Positions 1-7,400 of a DNA stretch of 12,397 nucleotides are shown piece by piece. The DNA is from Alphaproteobacteria bacterium (lineage in GTDB: Bacteria > Pseudomonadota > Alphaproteobacteria > DSM-16000 > Inquilinaceae), in assembly GCA_029263555.1 (NCBI GenBank), contig JAJUFW010000036.1, positions 1 through 12,397 of the forward strand, read 5' to 3'. Under the pieces are notes generated by a model that was not told the origin of the DNA, ran no database searches, and was given only the letters and a program-made list of their open reading frames with translations. The first letter of the stretch is position 1, and every line of letters starts with the position of its first letter. The position numbers and the translations under genes are program-made.

Positions 1-272
<272 letters not shown>

Positions 273-370
273 CCGGAAAGCCTCCCTGTCGCCGTCGCCC
301 TAGGCGACGACGAACAGAATATCGCAAGCGGGAGGATTGAGAAGCCGGAAACCCGCCCCGGACCCAAGGC

Positions 371-1759
371 TCAGGCGATGGCCTTGACGATCTCCTCGCA
401 CATCTTCTTGGCGTCGCCCAGCAGCATCATCGTGTTCGGGCGGAAGAACAGCTCATTGTCGACGCCGGCATAGCCCGAGCCGAGCGAGCGCTTGACGAAC
501 AGCACCGTCTTCGCCCGCTCCACCTCCAGGATCGGCATCCCGTAGATCGGCGAGGACGGGTCGGACTTGGCCGCCGGGTTGGTGACGTCGTTGGCGCCGA
601 TGACGAAGGCGACATCCGCCTGGGAGAAGTCGCGATTGATGTCCTCGAGCTCGAAGACCTCGTCATAGGGCACGTTCGCCTCGGCCAGCAACACGTTCAT
701 GTGTCCGGGCATGCGGCCGGCGACCGGGTGGATGGCGTATCTCACCGTTACGCCCTCGGCCTTCAGCAGGTCCGCCATCTCGCGCAGCGCATGTTGGGCC
801 TGGGCGACGGCCATGCCGTAGCCCGGCACGATGATGACCGACTGGGCGTTCTTCATGATGAACGCGGCATCGTCGGCCGATCCCTGCTTCACCGTCCGGT
901 CGCCGGACCCGACCGCCGGCCCGGCCGAGGCGTCGCCCCCGAAGCCGCCCAGGATGACGTTGAAGATCGACCGGTTCATCCCCTTGCACATGATGTAGCT
1001 GAGGATGGCGCCGGAGGCGCCGACCAGCGCGCCAGTGATGACCAGGAGATTGTTCTGCAGCGTGAACCCGATGCCGGCCGCGGCCCAGCCGGAATAGGAG
1101 TTCAGCATGGAGACGACGACCGGCATGTCGGCGCCGCCGATCGGCAGGATGAGCAGGAAGCCGAGGATGAGGGCGACCAGCACGATCAGCCAGAAAGCCA
1201 CGGGCGCCTGCGTCGCACACAGCCACACGACGAGCGCCACCGTGAGGATGCCGAGCGCGGCGTTCAGAAGATGCTGGCCCGCGAAGACCAGCGGCTTGCC
1301 CGAAACCAGCCCCTGGAGCTTGGCGAAGGCGACCAGCGACCCGGTGAAGGTGATCGCGCCGATCGCGGTGCCGATCGACATCTCGATCAGGCTGCCGATG
1401 GCGATGTCGCCGGGACGGCCGATGCCATAGGCTTCCGGGTTGGTGAAGCTGGCCGCGGCGACGAACACGGCGGCCAGGCCGACCAGGCTGTGGAAGGCCG
1501 CGACCAGCTGCGGCAGCGCCGTCATCTGGATTCGCCTGGCCACGACGGTGCCGATCGCCCCGCCGATCACGATGCCCGGGACGATCAGCCAGTAGCTCAC
1601 CACCTGAGGAAGCAGAAGTGTCGTGACGATGGCGATCGCCATGCCGACGATGCCGTAGATGTTGCCGGCCCGGCTGGTTTCCGGGCTGGAGAGTCCCCGC
1701 AGCGCCATGATGAAGCACAGCGCGGCGGCGAGATAGGCGAGAACGGCGTAGCTGGCCAT
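371..1759 (-). CDS. pntB: NAD(P) transhydrogenase subunit beta (PntB)
   Basis: This encodes the 462-residue beta subunit of proton-translocating transhydrogenase, an inner-membrane protein coupling proton influx to hydride transfer from NADH to NADP+. Residues 1-270 are a run of membrane helices (domain II). His90 in AFHSLVGLAAV and Asp211 in GGADMPVVVSMLNSYSG sit where the E. coli subunit has its proton-pathway His91 and Asp213. Residues about 290-462 form the cytoplasmic NADP(H)-binding domain III. Its visible motifs are VPGYGMAVAQAQ (311-322), HPVAGRMPGHMNVLLAEA (344-361), EDINRDF (372-378), GANDVTNPAA (388-397) and KRSLGSGYAGVDNELFF (423-439). Length and all motifs match the family, with nothing missing. 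The gene begins 7 nt after the pntAB stop, so the two are almost certainly translated from one mRNA. The ATG at 1759 gives the expected N-terminus MASYAVLAYL, directly entering the first helix. Confidence 0.97.
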   Translation of the reverse strand: MASYAVLAYLAAALCFIMALRGLSSPETSRAGNIYGIVGMAIAIVTTLLLPQVVSYWLIVPGIVIGGAIGTVVARRIQMTALPQLVAAFHSLVGLAAVFVAAASFTNPEAYGIGRPGDIAIGSLIEMSIGTAIGAITFTGSLVAFAKLQGLVSGKPLVFAGQHLLNAALGILTVALVVWLCATQAPVAFWLIVLVALILGFLLILPIGGADMPVVVSMLNSYSGWAAAGIGFTLQNNLLVITGALVGASGAILSYIMCKGMNRSIFNVILGGFGGDASAGPAVGSGDRTVKQGSADDAAFIMKNAQSVIIVPGYGMAVAQAQHALREMADLLKAEGVTVRYAIHPVAGRMPGHMNVLLAEANVPYDEVFELEDINRDFSQADVAFVIGANDVTNPAAKSDPSSPIYGMPILEVERAKTVLFVKRSLGSGYAGVDNELFFRPNTMMLLGDAKKMCEEIVKAIA

Positions 1760-1766
1760 GGGCGCC

Positions 1767-2177
1767 CTACTTCTGCTTCTTCTTGTACATGCCCAGCATC
1801 CGCTGGGTGACGATGAACCCGCCGAAGATGTTCACGCTGGCCAGCACGACCGCGAGGAATCCGAAGACGGACGAAAGTTCGAAGGACGCGGGTCCCGCGG
1901 CGATCAGGGCGCCGACGATGATCACCGAGGAAACGGCGTTGGTGACGCTCATGAGCGGGGAATGCAGGGCCGGCGTCACCCGCCACACGACGTAGTAGCC
2001 GACGAAGCAGGCGAGTGCGAAGACGGTGAGGCCGGTCAGGAAGAAGTCGTGTCCGACCACGGGTTCCGCGGCCTCCACCAGCGCGGCCTGGCTGGCCATC
2101 TCCGCGGCCCTGGCGGCGAGGGCCGAGGCCTCGGCCGCGAGCTCGGCCGCCGAGCGGGCTAGGGTTTCAGATTCCAT
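1767..2177 (-). CDS. pntAB: NAD(P) transhydrogenase subunit alpha part 2 (PntAB)
   Basis: This 136-residue protein supplies the membrane-spanning C-terminal part of the alpha subunit, which in enterobacteria is fused to the NAD-binding part. Three hydrophobic helices are visible at about residues 44-66, 74-95 and 102-124, including the family signature TPALHSPLMSVTNAVSSVI at about 68-86. It ends in the basic tail RMLGMYKKKQK. Residues 1-38 form an Ala/Glu-rich amphipathic stretch (LARSAAELAAEASALAARAA), probably a helix linking to the soluble PntAA part. The ATG at 2177 follows a GAGGGAGC ribosome-binding site in the 14-nt gap after pntAA, and pntB starts 7 nt after its stop, so the three genes form one tight operon. 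The split into separate PntAA and PntAB polypeptides is the arrangement known from Rhodospirillum rubrum. Confidence is high. Confidence 0.96.
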   Translation of the reverse strand: MESETLARSAAELAAEASALAARAAEMASQAALVEAAEPVVGHDFFLTGLTVFALACFVGYYVVWRVTPALHSPLMSVTNAVSSVIIVGALIAAGPASFELSSVFGFLAVVLASVNIFGGFIVTQRMLGMYKKKQK

Positions 2178-2191
2178 GGAAGCTCCCTCTG

Positions 2192-3364
2192 TCAGACAGC
2201 CGCCGCAGCCGTGGCCGGGGCAAAGGCCGGATGCACAATCTGGCCGTCGCGAGTGAGGCCGGTGCCCCGGATGATTTCGTCGTTCCAGTCGATCGCCAGC
2301 GTTCCGGCTTCGCGATCGACCAGCGGCGACAGGAAGTTGAACAGGTTCTTGGCATAGAGGGCCGAGGAATCGACCGGCACCCGGGACGGCGCGTCGCCGA
2401 TCCCGGCGATCCTGACCCCGTTCGCCGTCTCCACCACCTCGCCCGACCGCGACAGCGGGCAGTTGCCACCCCGCTCGACCGCCAGATCGATGATGACCGA
2501 CCCGGGCTTCATCGTCGCGACCATCTCCTCCGTCACCAGGACAGGCGCCGGGCGCCCGGGGATCAGGGCGGTGCAGATGACGATGTCCTGTTTCTGGATC
2601 GTCTCCGCGATCAGGGCCGCCTGCTTGGCCTGGTAGGCCTCGCTCATGGGCTTGGCGTATCCGCCGGCCGTTTCGGCCTCCCGGAATTCGTCATCCTCGA
2701 CCGCGACGAAGCTGGCGCCCAGGCTTTCGACCTGTTCCTTCGTCGCCGGCCGGACATCGGTCGCGGACACGACGGCACCGAGGCGCCGCGCCGTCGCGAT
2801 CGCCTGAAGACCGGCGACGCCCGCGCCCATGACCATGACCCGCGCCGGCGCCACCGTGCCGGCGGCGGTCATCATCATCGGCATGGCCCGGCCGAACAGC
2901 GCGGCAGCCTCGATGACGGCACGGTATCCGGCAAGGTTCGACTGGCTCGACAGCACGTCCATGGACTGCGCCCGCGTGATCCGGGGCAGAAGCTCCATCG
3001 CGAAGGCGGTCACCCCGGCACCGGCATAGGCCTTCAGGCTGTCGGGCGCGTCATAGGGTGCCAAGGATCCGATCAGGACCGCGCCCGATTTCATCGCGCC
3101 CAGCTCGTCGACCTCGCCCTCCCCGGCCTGGAGCGGCCGCTGAACCTTCAAGACGATGTCGGCCCCGGACAGGACCGACCGCGGATCGTCGAGGACAGTC
3201 GCGCCGGCGGCGGCATAGGCATCGTCGGTCACCGCCGCGGTCAGCCCGGCTCCCGCCTCGACCGCGACCTCGAGGCCCAGGCCGACGAAGCGTTTGACCG
3301 TGTCCGGTGTCGCCGCCACCCGGCGTTCCCCCGCGCGACGCTCTTTCAGGATCGCAATTTTCAT
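2192..3364 (-). CDS. pntAA: NAD(P) transhydrogenase subunit alpha part 1 (PntAA)
   Basis: This encodes the 390-residue soluble NAD(H)-binding domain I of the transhydrogenase, related to alanine dehydrogenase. It donates hydride from NADH to NADP+ held by PntB. The N-terminal half opens with MKIAILKERRAGERRVAATP. The conserved segment around RAQSMDVLSSQSNLAGYRAV (131-150) contains the Arg and Gln residues known to contact the nicotinamide in the R. rubrum protein. A Rossmann dinucleotide motif GAGVAG lies at 180-185, followed by SATDVRP (200-206). The Tyr-containing mobile loop spans about 223-254 (Tyr236 in GGYAKPMSE). PGSVIIDLAVERGGNCPLS (287-305) is also typical. The Ala-rich C-terminal tail (PATAAAAV) is short. 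It is the first gene of the pntAA-pntAB-pntB operon. The start ATG at 3364 fits the family N-terminus exactly, although the Shine-Dalgarno match is weak: a GAGG lies about 12 nt upstream. Confidence 0.97.
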   Translation of the reverse strand: MKIAILKERRAGERRVAATPDTVKRFVGLGLEVAVEAGAGLTAAVTDDAYAAAGATVLDDPRSVLSGADIVLKVQRPLQAGEGEVDELGAMKSGAVLIGSLAPYDAPDSLKAYAGAGVTAFAMELLPRITRAQSMDVLSSQSNLAGYRAVIEAAALFGRAMPMMMTAAGTVAPARVMVMGAGVAGLQAIATARRLGAVVSATDVRPATKEQVESLGASFVAVEDDEFREAETAGGYAKPMSEAYQAKQAALIAETIQKQDIVICTALIPGRPAPVLVTEEMVATMKPGSVIIDLAVERGGNCPLSRSGEVVETANGVRIAGIGDAPSRVPVDSSALYAKNLFNFLSPLVDREAGTLAIDWNDEIIRGTGLTRDGQIVHPAFAPATAAAAV

Positions 3365-3561
3365 GCTTTGTGAGGGCCTCAGATTTGCATTCGGATTGCC
3401 AAGGATGGGAATTATGGAACATGCCGCATGACTGCCCGCCGGGCAAGCATCCTCAGCGGCAGTTGATCAATGCCGATACAATTCAACCCAGCAAAGTCGG
3501 CACGCGCGATGCGGCGCCGCCGGAAGGAAATGTCCGGGCCTATGCCGTCTTGAGATCGAAG
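3365..3561 (-). promoter_or_regulatory. Probable promoter/leader region of the pnt operon
   Basis: About 200 nt lie between the end of the ABC1 kinase gene and pntAA; I see no convincing gene in them. On the minus strand a CATAAT (3416-3411) matches a sigma-70 -10 box at five of six positions and would give a leader of about 40 nt, but no good -35 lies 15-19 nt upstream. Two small dyads stand upstream: TGCCCG-C-CGGGCA (3433-3445) and TTGATCAA (3463-3470). They are placed where a transcription factor could act, but both are short and could be chance. The promoter location is inference from position; only the dyads and the -10-like box are directly seen. Confidence 0.3.
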
Positions 3562-3586
3562 CCGACGCCGCCTCAGGCGGCGTCGG
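3562..3586 (-). terminator. Perfect GC-rich hairpin centred on the ABC1 kinase stop codon
   Basis: Plus-strand bases 3562-3572 (CCGACGCCGCC) and 3576-3586 (GGCGGCGTCGG) are perfect reverse complements. The three-base loop, 3573-3575, is exactly the TGA stop of the ABC1 kinase gene read on the minus strand. An 11-bp stem with nine G-C pairs would be very stable in RNA. The sequence after it (CTTCGATCTC on the minus strand) has no T-run, so it is not a canonical intrinsic terminator. It may act as a 3'-end stabilising structure, a pause site, or part of a Rho-dependent end. The structure is seen directly; the function is inferred. Confidence 0.45.
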
Positions 3587-4931
3587 GAAGCGGAAGCCCG
3601 TGCTTGCGAAGCTTCGCCGCCTGCCGTTCTGCCAGGGCCTTTTCGTCGAAGCCTTCGATCAGCTCGTTGAACAGCCGGTACCAGTTGATCTCGGCCCTCA
3701 GGTGCAGGAAGACCGACCCCAGGCCCAACGCCGCGCGGTCCATGAAGACGAATTCCCGCGGCACCTCGACCCCGCCGACCCGGCGCAGCTCCTTGTGCAC
3801 CTTCTCCGCCGTCTCGCGGCCATAGATACCGGTCTTGTCGACCTCGCCGATCAGCCTGGTCCGGTCGTCGAGAATGGGGCCATAGATGAAGCTGGCCCAG
3901 ACGTTGAGAACGTCCGCCAGCTCCTTCGTGATGTTCTTGAAGCCCCAGGTCCGGTAGGCGCTGATTGCCCGTTCCCGGTCGCCCGTCTGCAGGGCGCGGT
4001 AGAGTTCGATCACCCCGGCGATGAAGGACGCGTGGAAGACCCGGATGCAGCCGAAGTCCAGCAGGTTGATGGTGTCGTCGGGGCGCACCGAATAATTGCC
4101 CAGATGCGGGTCCCCGTGGATGACGCCGTAATAGTAGAGGGGCACGTACCAGGCCCGGAACATGGCGAGCGCCAAGGCATTGCGCTGCGCGATGTCGTTC
4201 TCGACGAATTTCAGGATCGGCTCGCCCTCGAGCCAGGTCGTAGTCAGGAGGCGCCGCGTCGACAGCTCCGGCACGACCTCCGGGACATGGACCATCGGAT
4301 CGTCGGCCAGCATGTCGCCGTAGAGGGCGCAGTGCCGCGCCTCGAGCTCGTAATCCAGCTCTTCGCGCAGGCGGTCCGCCAGCTCCTTCTGGATCTCCCG
4401 GGTCGAAATCGCCCGGTCATAGGCTTCGAAGATGCCGAGGAAGAGGCGGAGCTGGTTCAGGTCCGCCTCGACGGCCGACTGCATGTCCGGATACTGGAGC
4501 TTGCAGGCGAGAAGGCGCCCGTCATGATGGACGGCCTTGTGGACCTGCCCAAGCGAGGCCGCGGCCGCAGCCTCCCTCTCGAAGCTCTTGAACCGGCTCT
4601 GCCAGTCGGGGCCCAGCTCGGCCGCCATGCGCCGCTTCACGAACGGCCAGCCCATGGGCGGCGCGTTCGACTGAAGCTGCTGCAGCTCGGCGACATATTC
4701 CTTCGGCAGGGCCTCGGGAATCGTCGCCAGCATCTGGGCGACCTTGACCAGCGGCCCGCGCAGCTGGCCGAGCGCCTCCTTCAGCTCGGCGGCATGCTTT
4801 CCGCGCTCCATCTTGACGCCGAAATAGCGCTCTCCCGCCAGACGCGCGGCCAGCCCGCCCATCGAGGTGGAAACCCGGGCGTAGCGGGACAGCCGCCCGC
4901 CAAACGTGTTTTCTTCGGAACCCTTGGCCAT
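3573..4931 (-). CDS. ABC1/UbiB-family atypical kinase-like protein
   Basis: This 452-residue protein belongs to the AarF/ABC1/UbiB group of atypical protein-kinase-like ATPases; members such as UbiB and Coq8 support ubiquinone biosynthesis or lipid homeostasis. Landmarks in order: the N-terminal KxGQ-type motif appears as KVAQ (63-66) in GPLVKVAQMLATIPEALP; the Ala-rich nucleotide loop is AAAAASLGQVHKA (121-133); the ATP-binding Lys is K144 in LACKLQYP; the acidic family motif is EELDYELEA (190-198); the catalytic-loop equivalent is HGDPHLGN (272-279); the metal-binding DFG is at 292-294. No membrane helix pair is evident at the C-terminus, unlike E. coli UbiB, so it is probably a soluble or peripheral paralogue. 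The start at 4931 gives MAKGSEENTFGGRLSRYARV, plausible for the family, but no strong Shine-Dalgarno precedes it. It lies 128 nt downstream of pepF on the same strand. The substrate is unknown, and calling it ubiB would go beyond the evidence. Confidence 0.9.
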   Translation of the reverse strand: MAKGSEENTFGGRLSRYARVSTSMGGLAARLAGERYFGVKMERGKHAAELKEALGQLRGPLVKVAQMLATIPEALPKEYVAELQQLQSNAPPMGWPFVKRRMAAELGPDWQSRFKSFEREAAAAASLGQVHKAVHHDGRLLACKLQYPDMQSAVEADLNQLRLFLGIFEAYDRAISTREIQKELADRLREELDYELEARHCALYGDMLADDPMVHVPEVVPELSTRRLLTTTWLEGEPILKFVENDIAQRNALALAMFRAWYVPLYYYGVIHGDPHLGNYSVRPDDTINLLDFGCIRVFHASFIAGVIELYRALQTGDRERAISAYRTWGFKNITKELADVLNVWASFIYGPILDDRTRLIGEVDKTGIYGRETAEKVHKELRRVGGVEVPREFVFMDRAALGLGSVFLHLRAEINWYRLFNELIEGFDEKALAERQAAKLRKHGLPLPDAA

Positions 4932-4993
4932 GGCTCAACAGTATGGAGTGACGGGATCAGAGCGGCCGGGCCGTCTCTGCCGGGATGCGGCGT

Positions 4994-5023
4994 CCGGAAG
5001 CTTCCGCTTAGGCGAAGTTCCGG
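4994..5023 (-). other. Imperfect stem-loop between pepF and the ABC1 kinase gene
   Basis: In the 128-nt gap, bases 4994-5007 pair with 5012-5023: CCGGAA, a one-base bulge, CTTC, another one-base bulge and GC face GCGAAGTTCCGG across a four-base loop. The left arm also contains the 12-bp palindrome CGGAAGCTTCCG (4995-5006), so two alternative folds exist. No T-run follows on the minus strand. It could attenuate or process a pepF-ABC1 transcript, or mark the end of the pepF mRNA. This is structural observation only. Confidence 0.3.
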
Positions 5024-5059
5024 CGCCTGCCAAGCCCCATGAAGGAATAGCAGCAGCCA

Positions 5060-6889
5060 TCAGCCGCCGGCGGCCTCCAGCTCGTCGATGAAGCCGCGGA
5101 TGACCCCCAGCCCCTTCTGCCAGAAGGACGGATCGGTGGCGTCCAGCCCGAACGGGGCCAACAGCTCCTTGTGGCGCTTGGTCCCGCCTGCCCGCAGCAT
5201 CTCCAGATACTTTTCCGCGAAGCCCGCCTCTGCCTCCTGATAGACGGCGTAGAGCGAATTCACGAGGCAGTCGCCGAAGGCATAGGCATAGACGTAGAAG
5301 GGCGAATGGATGAAATGCGGGATGTAGGACCAGTAGGTCCTGTAGCCGTCGTCGAACCGCAGCGCCGGCCCCAGGCTCTCGCGCTGGATGTCCAGCCAGA
5401 TCTCGCCCAGGCGGTCGACCGACAACTCTCCCTCGCGCCGTTCCATATGCACGCGGCGCTCGAACTCGAAGAAGGCGATCTGCCGGACGACCGTGTTGAG
5501 CATGTCCTCGACCTTTCCGGCCAGGAGAAACCGCTTCCGAGCCGGGTCGGCCTCGCTGTCGAGCAGCGAGCGGAAGGTCAGCATCTCGCCGAAGACGCTG
5601 GCGGTCTCGGCCAGGGTCAGCGGCGTATCGCTGAGCAGATGCCCCTGGCTGCCCGCCAGGACCTGATGGACGCCGTGGCCAAGCTCGTGGGCCAGGGTCA
5701 TCACGTCCCGGGTCTTGCCGAGGTAATTCAGCAGGATATAGGGGTGGGCGGACGGCACGGTCGGATGGGCGAAGGCTCCCGGCGCCTTGCCCGGCCGCGT
5801 CGGGGCGTCGATCCAGCCTTCGTCGAAGAAGCGGCGGCCGACTGCCGCCATTTCCGGCGAGAAATCGTGATAGGCGTCGAGCACGATCCGCCGGGCTTCC
5901 TCCCAGGGGATCGCCCGGTCCGTGTCCTCGGGCAACGGCGCATTGCGGTCCCAGTAATCCAGCCGGTCGCTGCCGAACCATCGCGCCTTCATCGCGTAGT
6001 ACCGGTGCGACAGGACGGGGTAGGACTCCTTCACCGCCGAGACCAGGGCCTCGACCACCTCGTCCTCGACATGGTTCGACAGGTTGCGCCCGGACCAGGG
6101 CCGTTCGAAACGGCGCCACTTGTCCTCGATTTCCTTGTCCTTGGCGAGCGTGTTGGTGATATGGCCGAAGAGGCGTATGTTGTCGCCCAGGACGCGACCG
6201 ATGGCGAGCGCCGCCTCCTTCCGGCGGGCGGGATCGCGCGAGGAGAGACAGTTGAGCGCCTCGGCCGTGGTCATCTCCCGACCGCCGATCGGGAAGCGAA
6301 GGGCGGCCATCGTCTCATCGAACAGCCGGACCCAGGCGGCACGCCCCGCGACCGCTTTCTCGTGAAGCAGCTTCTCGACCTCGTCGGAAAGCTGATGCTC
6401 CCGGAACGCGCGGGTGTCGCGCAGCCACGGGGCATAGCGGGCGAGTTCCGGCACCGACAGCTTTCGCTGCAGGTCATCCTCGTCCAGACGGTTGATCTCG
6501 AGAGGGAAGAACAGAAGATGGCTGGAGATGGTGGTCACCTTCTCCTGCATCGACTGCATGAAGCGGCCGTTCACCGGGTCCGCCATGTCCCCGGCATAGA
6601 CCAGATACGCATAGCTCATGATCCGGGCCAGCGTCTCGTCGATCGCCTCGTACTGCGCGATCGCGGCGGCGAGTTCGCGCGCATCGAGCGTGGCCAGCCG
6701 GCCCTGGTACCGGGCGGCGAACTCCCCGGACAGCTCCTCCGACCGCTCCAGATCGCGCTTGAGTTCGGCGGATTCCGGCCCGGGATATAGGTCGTCGACA
6801 TTCCAGGTCGGCAGCGCGCCGAGGTCCGGGATTGCATCCGGTTCGACGGCGGCCGTTCCGGCATCCGCAGCGGTCACGATTGAAGTCAT
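5060..6889 (-). CDS. pepF: M3 family oligoendopeptidase F
   Basis: This 609-residue zinc metallopeptidase of the M3B family is cytoplasmic and cleaves short peptides, recycling peptides left by larger proteases. The zinc site is complete: HELGHGVH at 401-408 gives the HExxH ligands H401 and H405 with the general-base glutamate E402, and E428 in LAETASVFGE is the third ligand. The C-terminal HFIHSPFYVYAYAFGD (525-540) is the conserved His/Tyr segment of the active-site cleft. The N-terminal part, including WNVDDLYPGPESAELKRDLE at 29-48, is the usual helical PepF_N-type region. Length is normal for the family. I chose the ATG at 6889 (MTSIVTAADA) because GAGGGACAGG stands just upstream as a ribosome-binding site; an in-frame ATG at 6919 would add ten residues (MRAVPKERDR) without a comparable site. 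No signal peptide is seen. Gene symbol assigned by family. Confidence 0.95.
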   Translation of the reverse strand: MTSIVTAADAGTAAVEPDAIPDLGALPTWNVDDLYPGPESAELKRDLERSEELSGEFAARYQGRLATLDARELAAAIAQYEAIDETLARIMSYAYLVYAGDMADPVNGRFMQSMQEKVTTISSHLLFFPLEINRLDEDDLQRKLSVPELARYAPWLRDTRAFREHQLSDEVEKLLHEKAVAGRAAWVRLFDETMAALRFPIGGREMTTAEALNCLSSRDPARRKEAALAIGRVLGDNIRLFGHITNTLAKDKEIEDKWRRFERPWSGRNLSNHVEDEVVEALVSAVKESYPVLSHRYYAMKARWFGSDRLDYWDRNAPLPEDTDRAIPWEEARRIVLDAYHDFSPEMAAVGRRFFDEGWIDAPTRPGKAPGAFAHPTVPSAHPYILLNYLGKTRDVMTLAHELGHGVHQVLAGSQGHLLSDTPLTLAETASVFGEMLTFRSLLDSEADPARKRFLLAGKVEDMLNTVVRQIAFFEFERRVHMERREGELSVDRLGEIWLDIQRESLGPALRFDDGYRTYWSYIPHFIHSPFYVYAYAFGDCLVNSLYAVYQEAEAGFAEKYLEMLRAGGTKRHKELLAPFGLDATDPSFWQKGLGVIRGFIDELEAAGG

Positions 6890-7048
6890 CCTGTCCCTCT
6901 CTTTCGGTACCGCTCTCAATATGGCGGCGGCGCCGGGCTAGGCAACCCGATCCTTCGACGGCAAGGGAACAAGAGGCATGTGCCGTCCCGGGCGGCAGGC
7001 CGACAGCCGGACCGGGGAAGACAAGGAACGAAACAATTTTAAATGATT

Positions 7049-7076
7049 TTGCAATCAAAAGGCATTAACTTAACAT
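7049..7076 (+). promoter_or_regulatory. Possible promoter for the 79-aa gene
   Basis: TTGCAA (7049-7054) and TAACAT (7071-7076) are separated by 16 nt. Each matches the sigma-70 consensus at only four of six positions, but they lie inside the AT-rich patch and 63 nt upstream of the start codon. Weak evidence. Confidence 0.25.
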
Positions 7077-7094
7077 CAAGATTTCCCAGATACC

Positions 7095-7106
7095 CTCCGC
7101 GCGGAG
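7095..7106. promoter_or_regulatory. 12-bp perfect palindrome upstream of the 79-aa gene
   Basis: CTCCGCGCGGAG is its own reverse complement and lies 32 nt before the start codon, downstream of the possible promoter. It would form part of the 5' untranslated region. It could be an operator or simply a GC-rich chance palindrome. Confidence 0.25.
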
Positions 7107-7138
7107 AATAATCGGAAGCACTGCGAAGGAGCGGCAGA

Positions 7139-7378
7139 ATGTTCCCGAGACTTACGCGGAAGCCACCGGAAATCACCGCGGGCGCCAGCTACTCCCGGCC
7201 GCGACGCGACAATGTCGTGGAGATCGCAAAGGTCATCGCGATCCGTCCCGATGCGGCCGGCATCCCTCACGTCCGGTTCAATCTGCACATCGAGTCAGGA
7301 ATCCGCGTCCTGGACGAAGAGCGGACGCTTTCGCTGTCCCGCTTCTCCGAATGCTTCCGTGAGCGCGTGACGGCCTGA
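7139..7378 (+). CDS. Conserved-looking 79-residue protein of unknown function
   Basis: The ORF starts with ATG after GAAGGAG, a good ribosome-binding site about 7 nt upstream, and ends in TGA. The translation opens MFPRLTRKPPEITAGASYSR, and the rest alternates short polar and hydrophobic strands (NVVEIAKVIAIRPDAAGIPH; HVRFNLHIESGIRVLDEERT), closing with LSLSRFSECFRERVTA. This pattern (Gly-x-x-Tyr-x-Arg, then V-x-x-I-x-x-D-x-x-G-I-P-H-V-R-F, then T-L-S-L-x-x-F) suggests a small beta-barrel of SH3/KOW-like size. I believe similar short hypothetical proteins occur in Rhodospirillales, but that is from memory and unsearched. There is no signal peptide, membrane segment or Cys pair (one Cys). It converges on the histidine kinase gene with only 22 nt between the stops. 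The coding call is fairly sure; the function is unknown. Confidence 0.75.
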   Translation: MFPRLTRKPPEITAGASYSRPRRDNVVEIAKVIAIRPDAAGIPHVRFNLHIESGIRVLDEERTLSLSRFSECFRERVTA

Positions 7379-7400
7379 CGGCCTATGCCGCCGCGCGCGC

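Larger units (their letters stand above)
6890..7138. promoter_or_regulatory. Divergent intergenic region between pepF and the 79-aa gene
   Basis: These 249 nt separate two divergently transcribed genes and must hold both promoters. The pepF-proximal half is GC-rich and unremarkable. Bases about 7029-7085 are clearly AT-rich against the surroundings and contain a TTAACTTAAC direct repeat (7065-7074) and a small dyad TGATT-TTGC-AATCA (7044-7057). I found no convincing sigma-70 pair for pepF on the minus strand, and no credible extra gene. Confidence 0.45.

Noticed and set aside
3424..3462. 12-codon leader ORF (MLARRAVMRHVP) upstream of pntAA on the minus strand
   Set aside because: No regulatory codon run, no attenuator-like alternative stems, and the only upstream GAGG abuts the start codon. 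Such tiny frames are expected by chance.
3600..6790. Long plus-strand frames of 480 and 539 codons opposite the ABC1 kinase and pepF
   Set aside because: Both are complementary-strand shadows of genes with complete active-site motifs. Their translations are low-complexity in Arg, Asp, Gly and Gln.
6474..7058. Minus-strand frame starting MIAKSFKIVSFLVFPGPAVG, resembling a signal peptide
   Set aside because: It needs a TTG start with no ribosome-binding site and has no stop before running out of frame through the pepF start region. The hydrophobic start is an effect of the AT-rich patch.
7368..7383. Tandem 8-bp repeat TGACGGCC at the stop codon of the 79-residue gene
   Set aside because: Real but short; it could be a slippage duplication that moved the stop codon, but two copies of 8 bp in GC-rich DNA are too little to build on.
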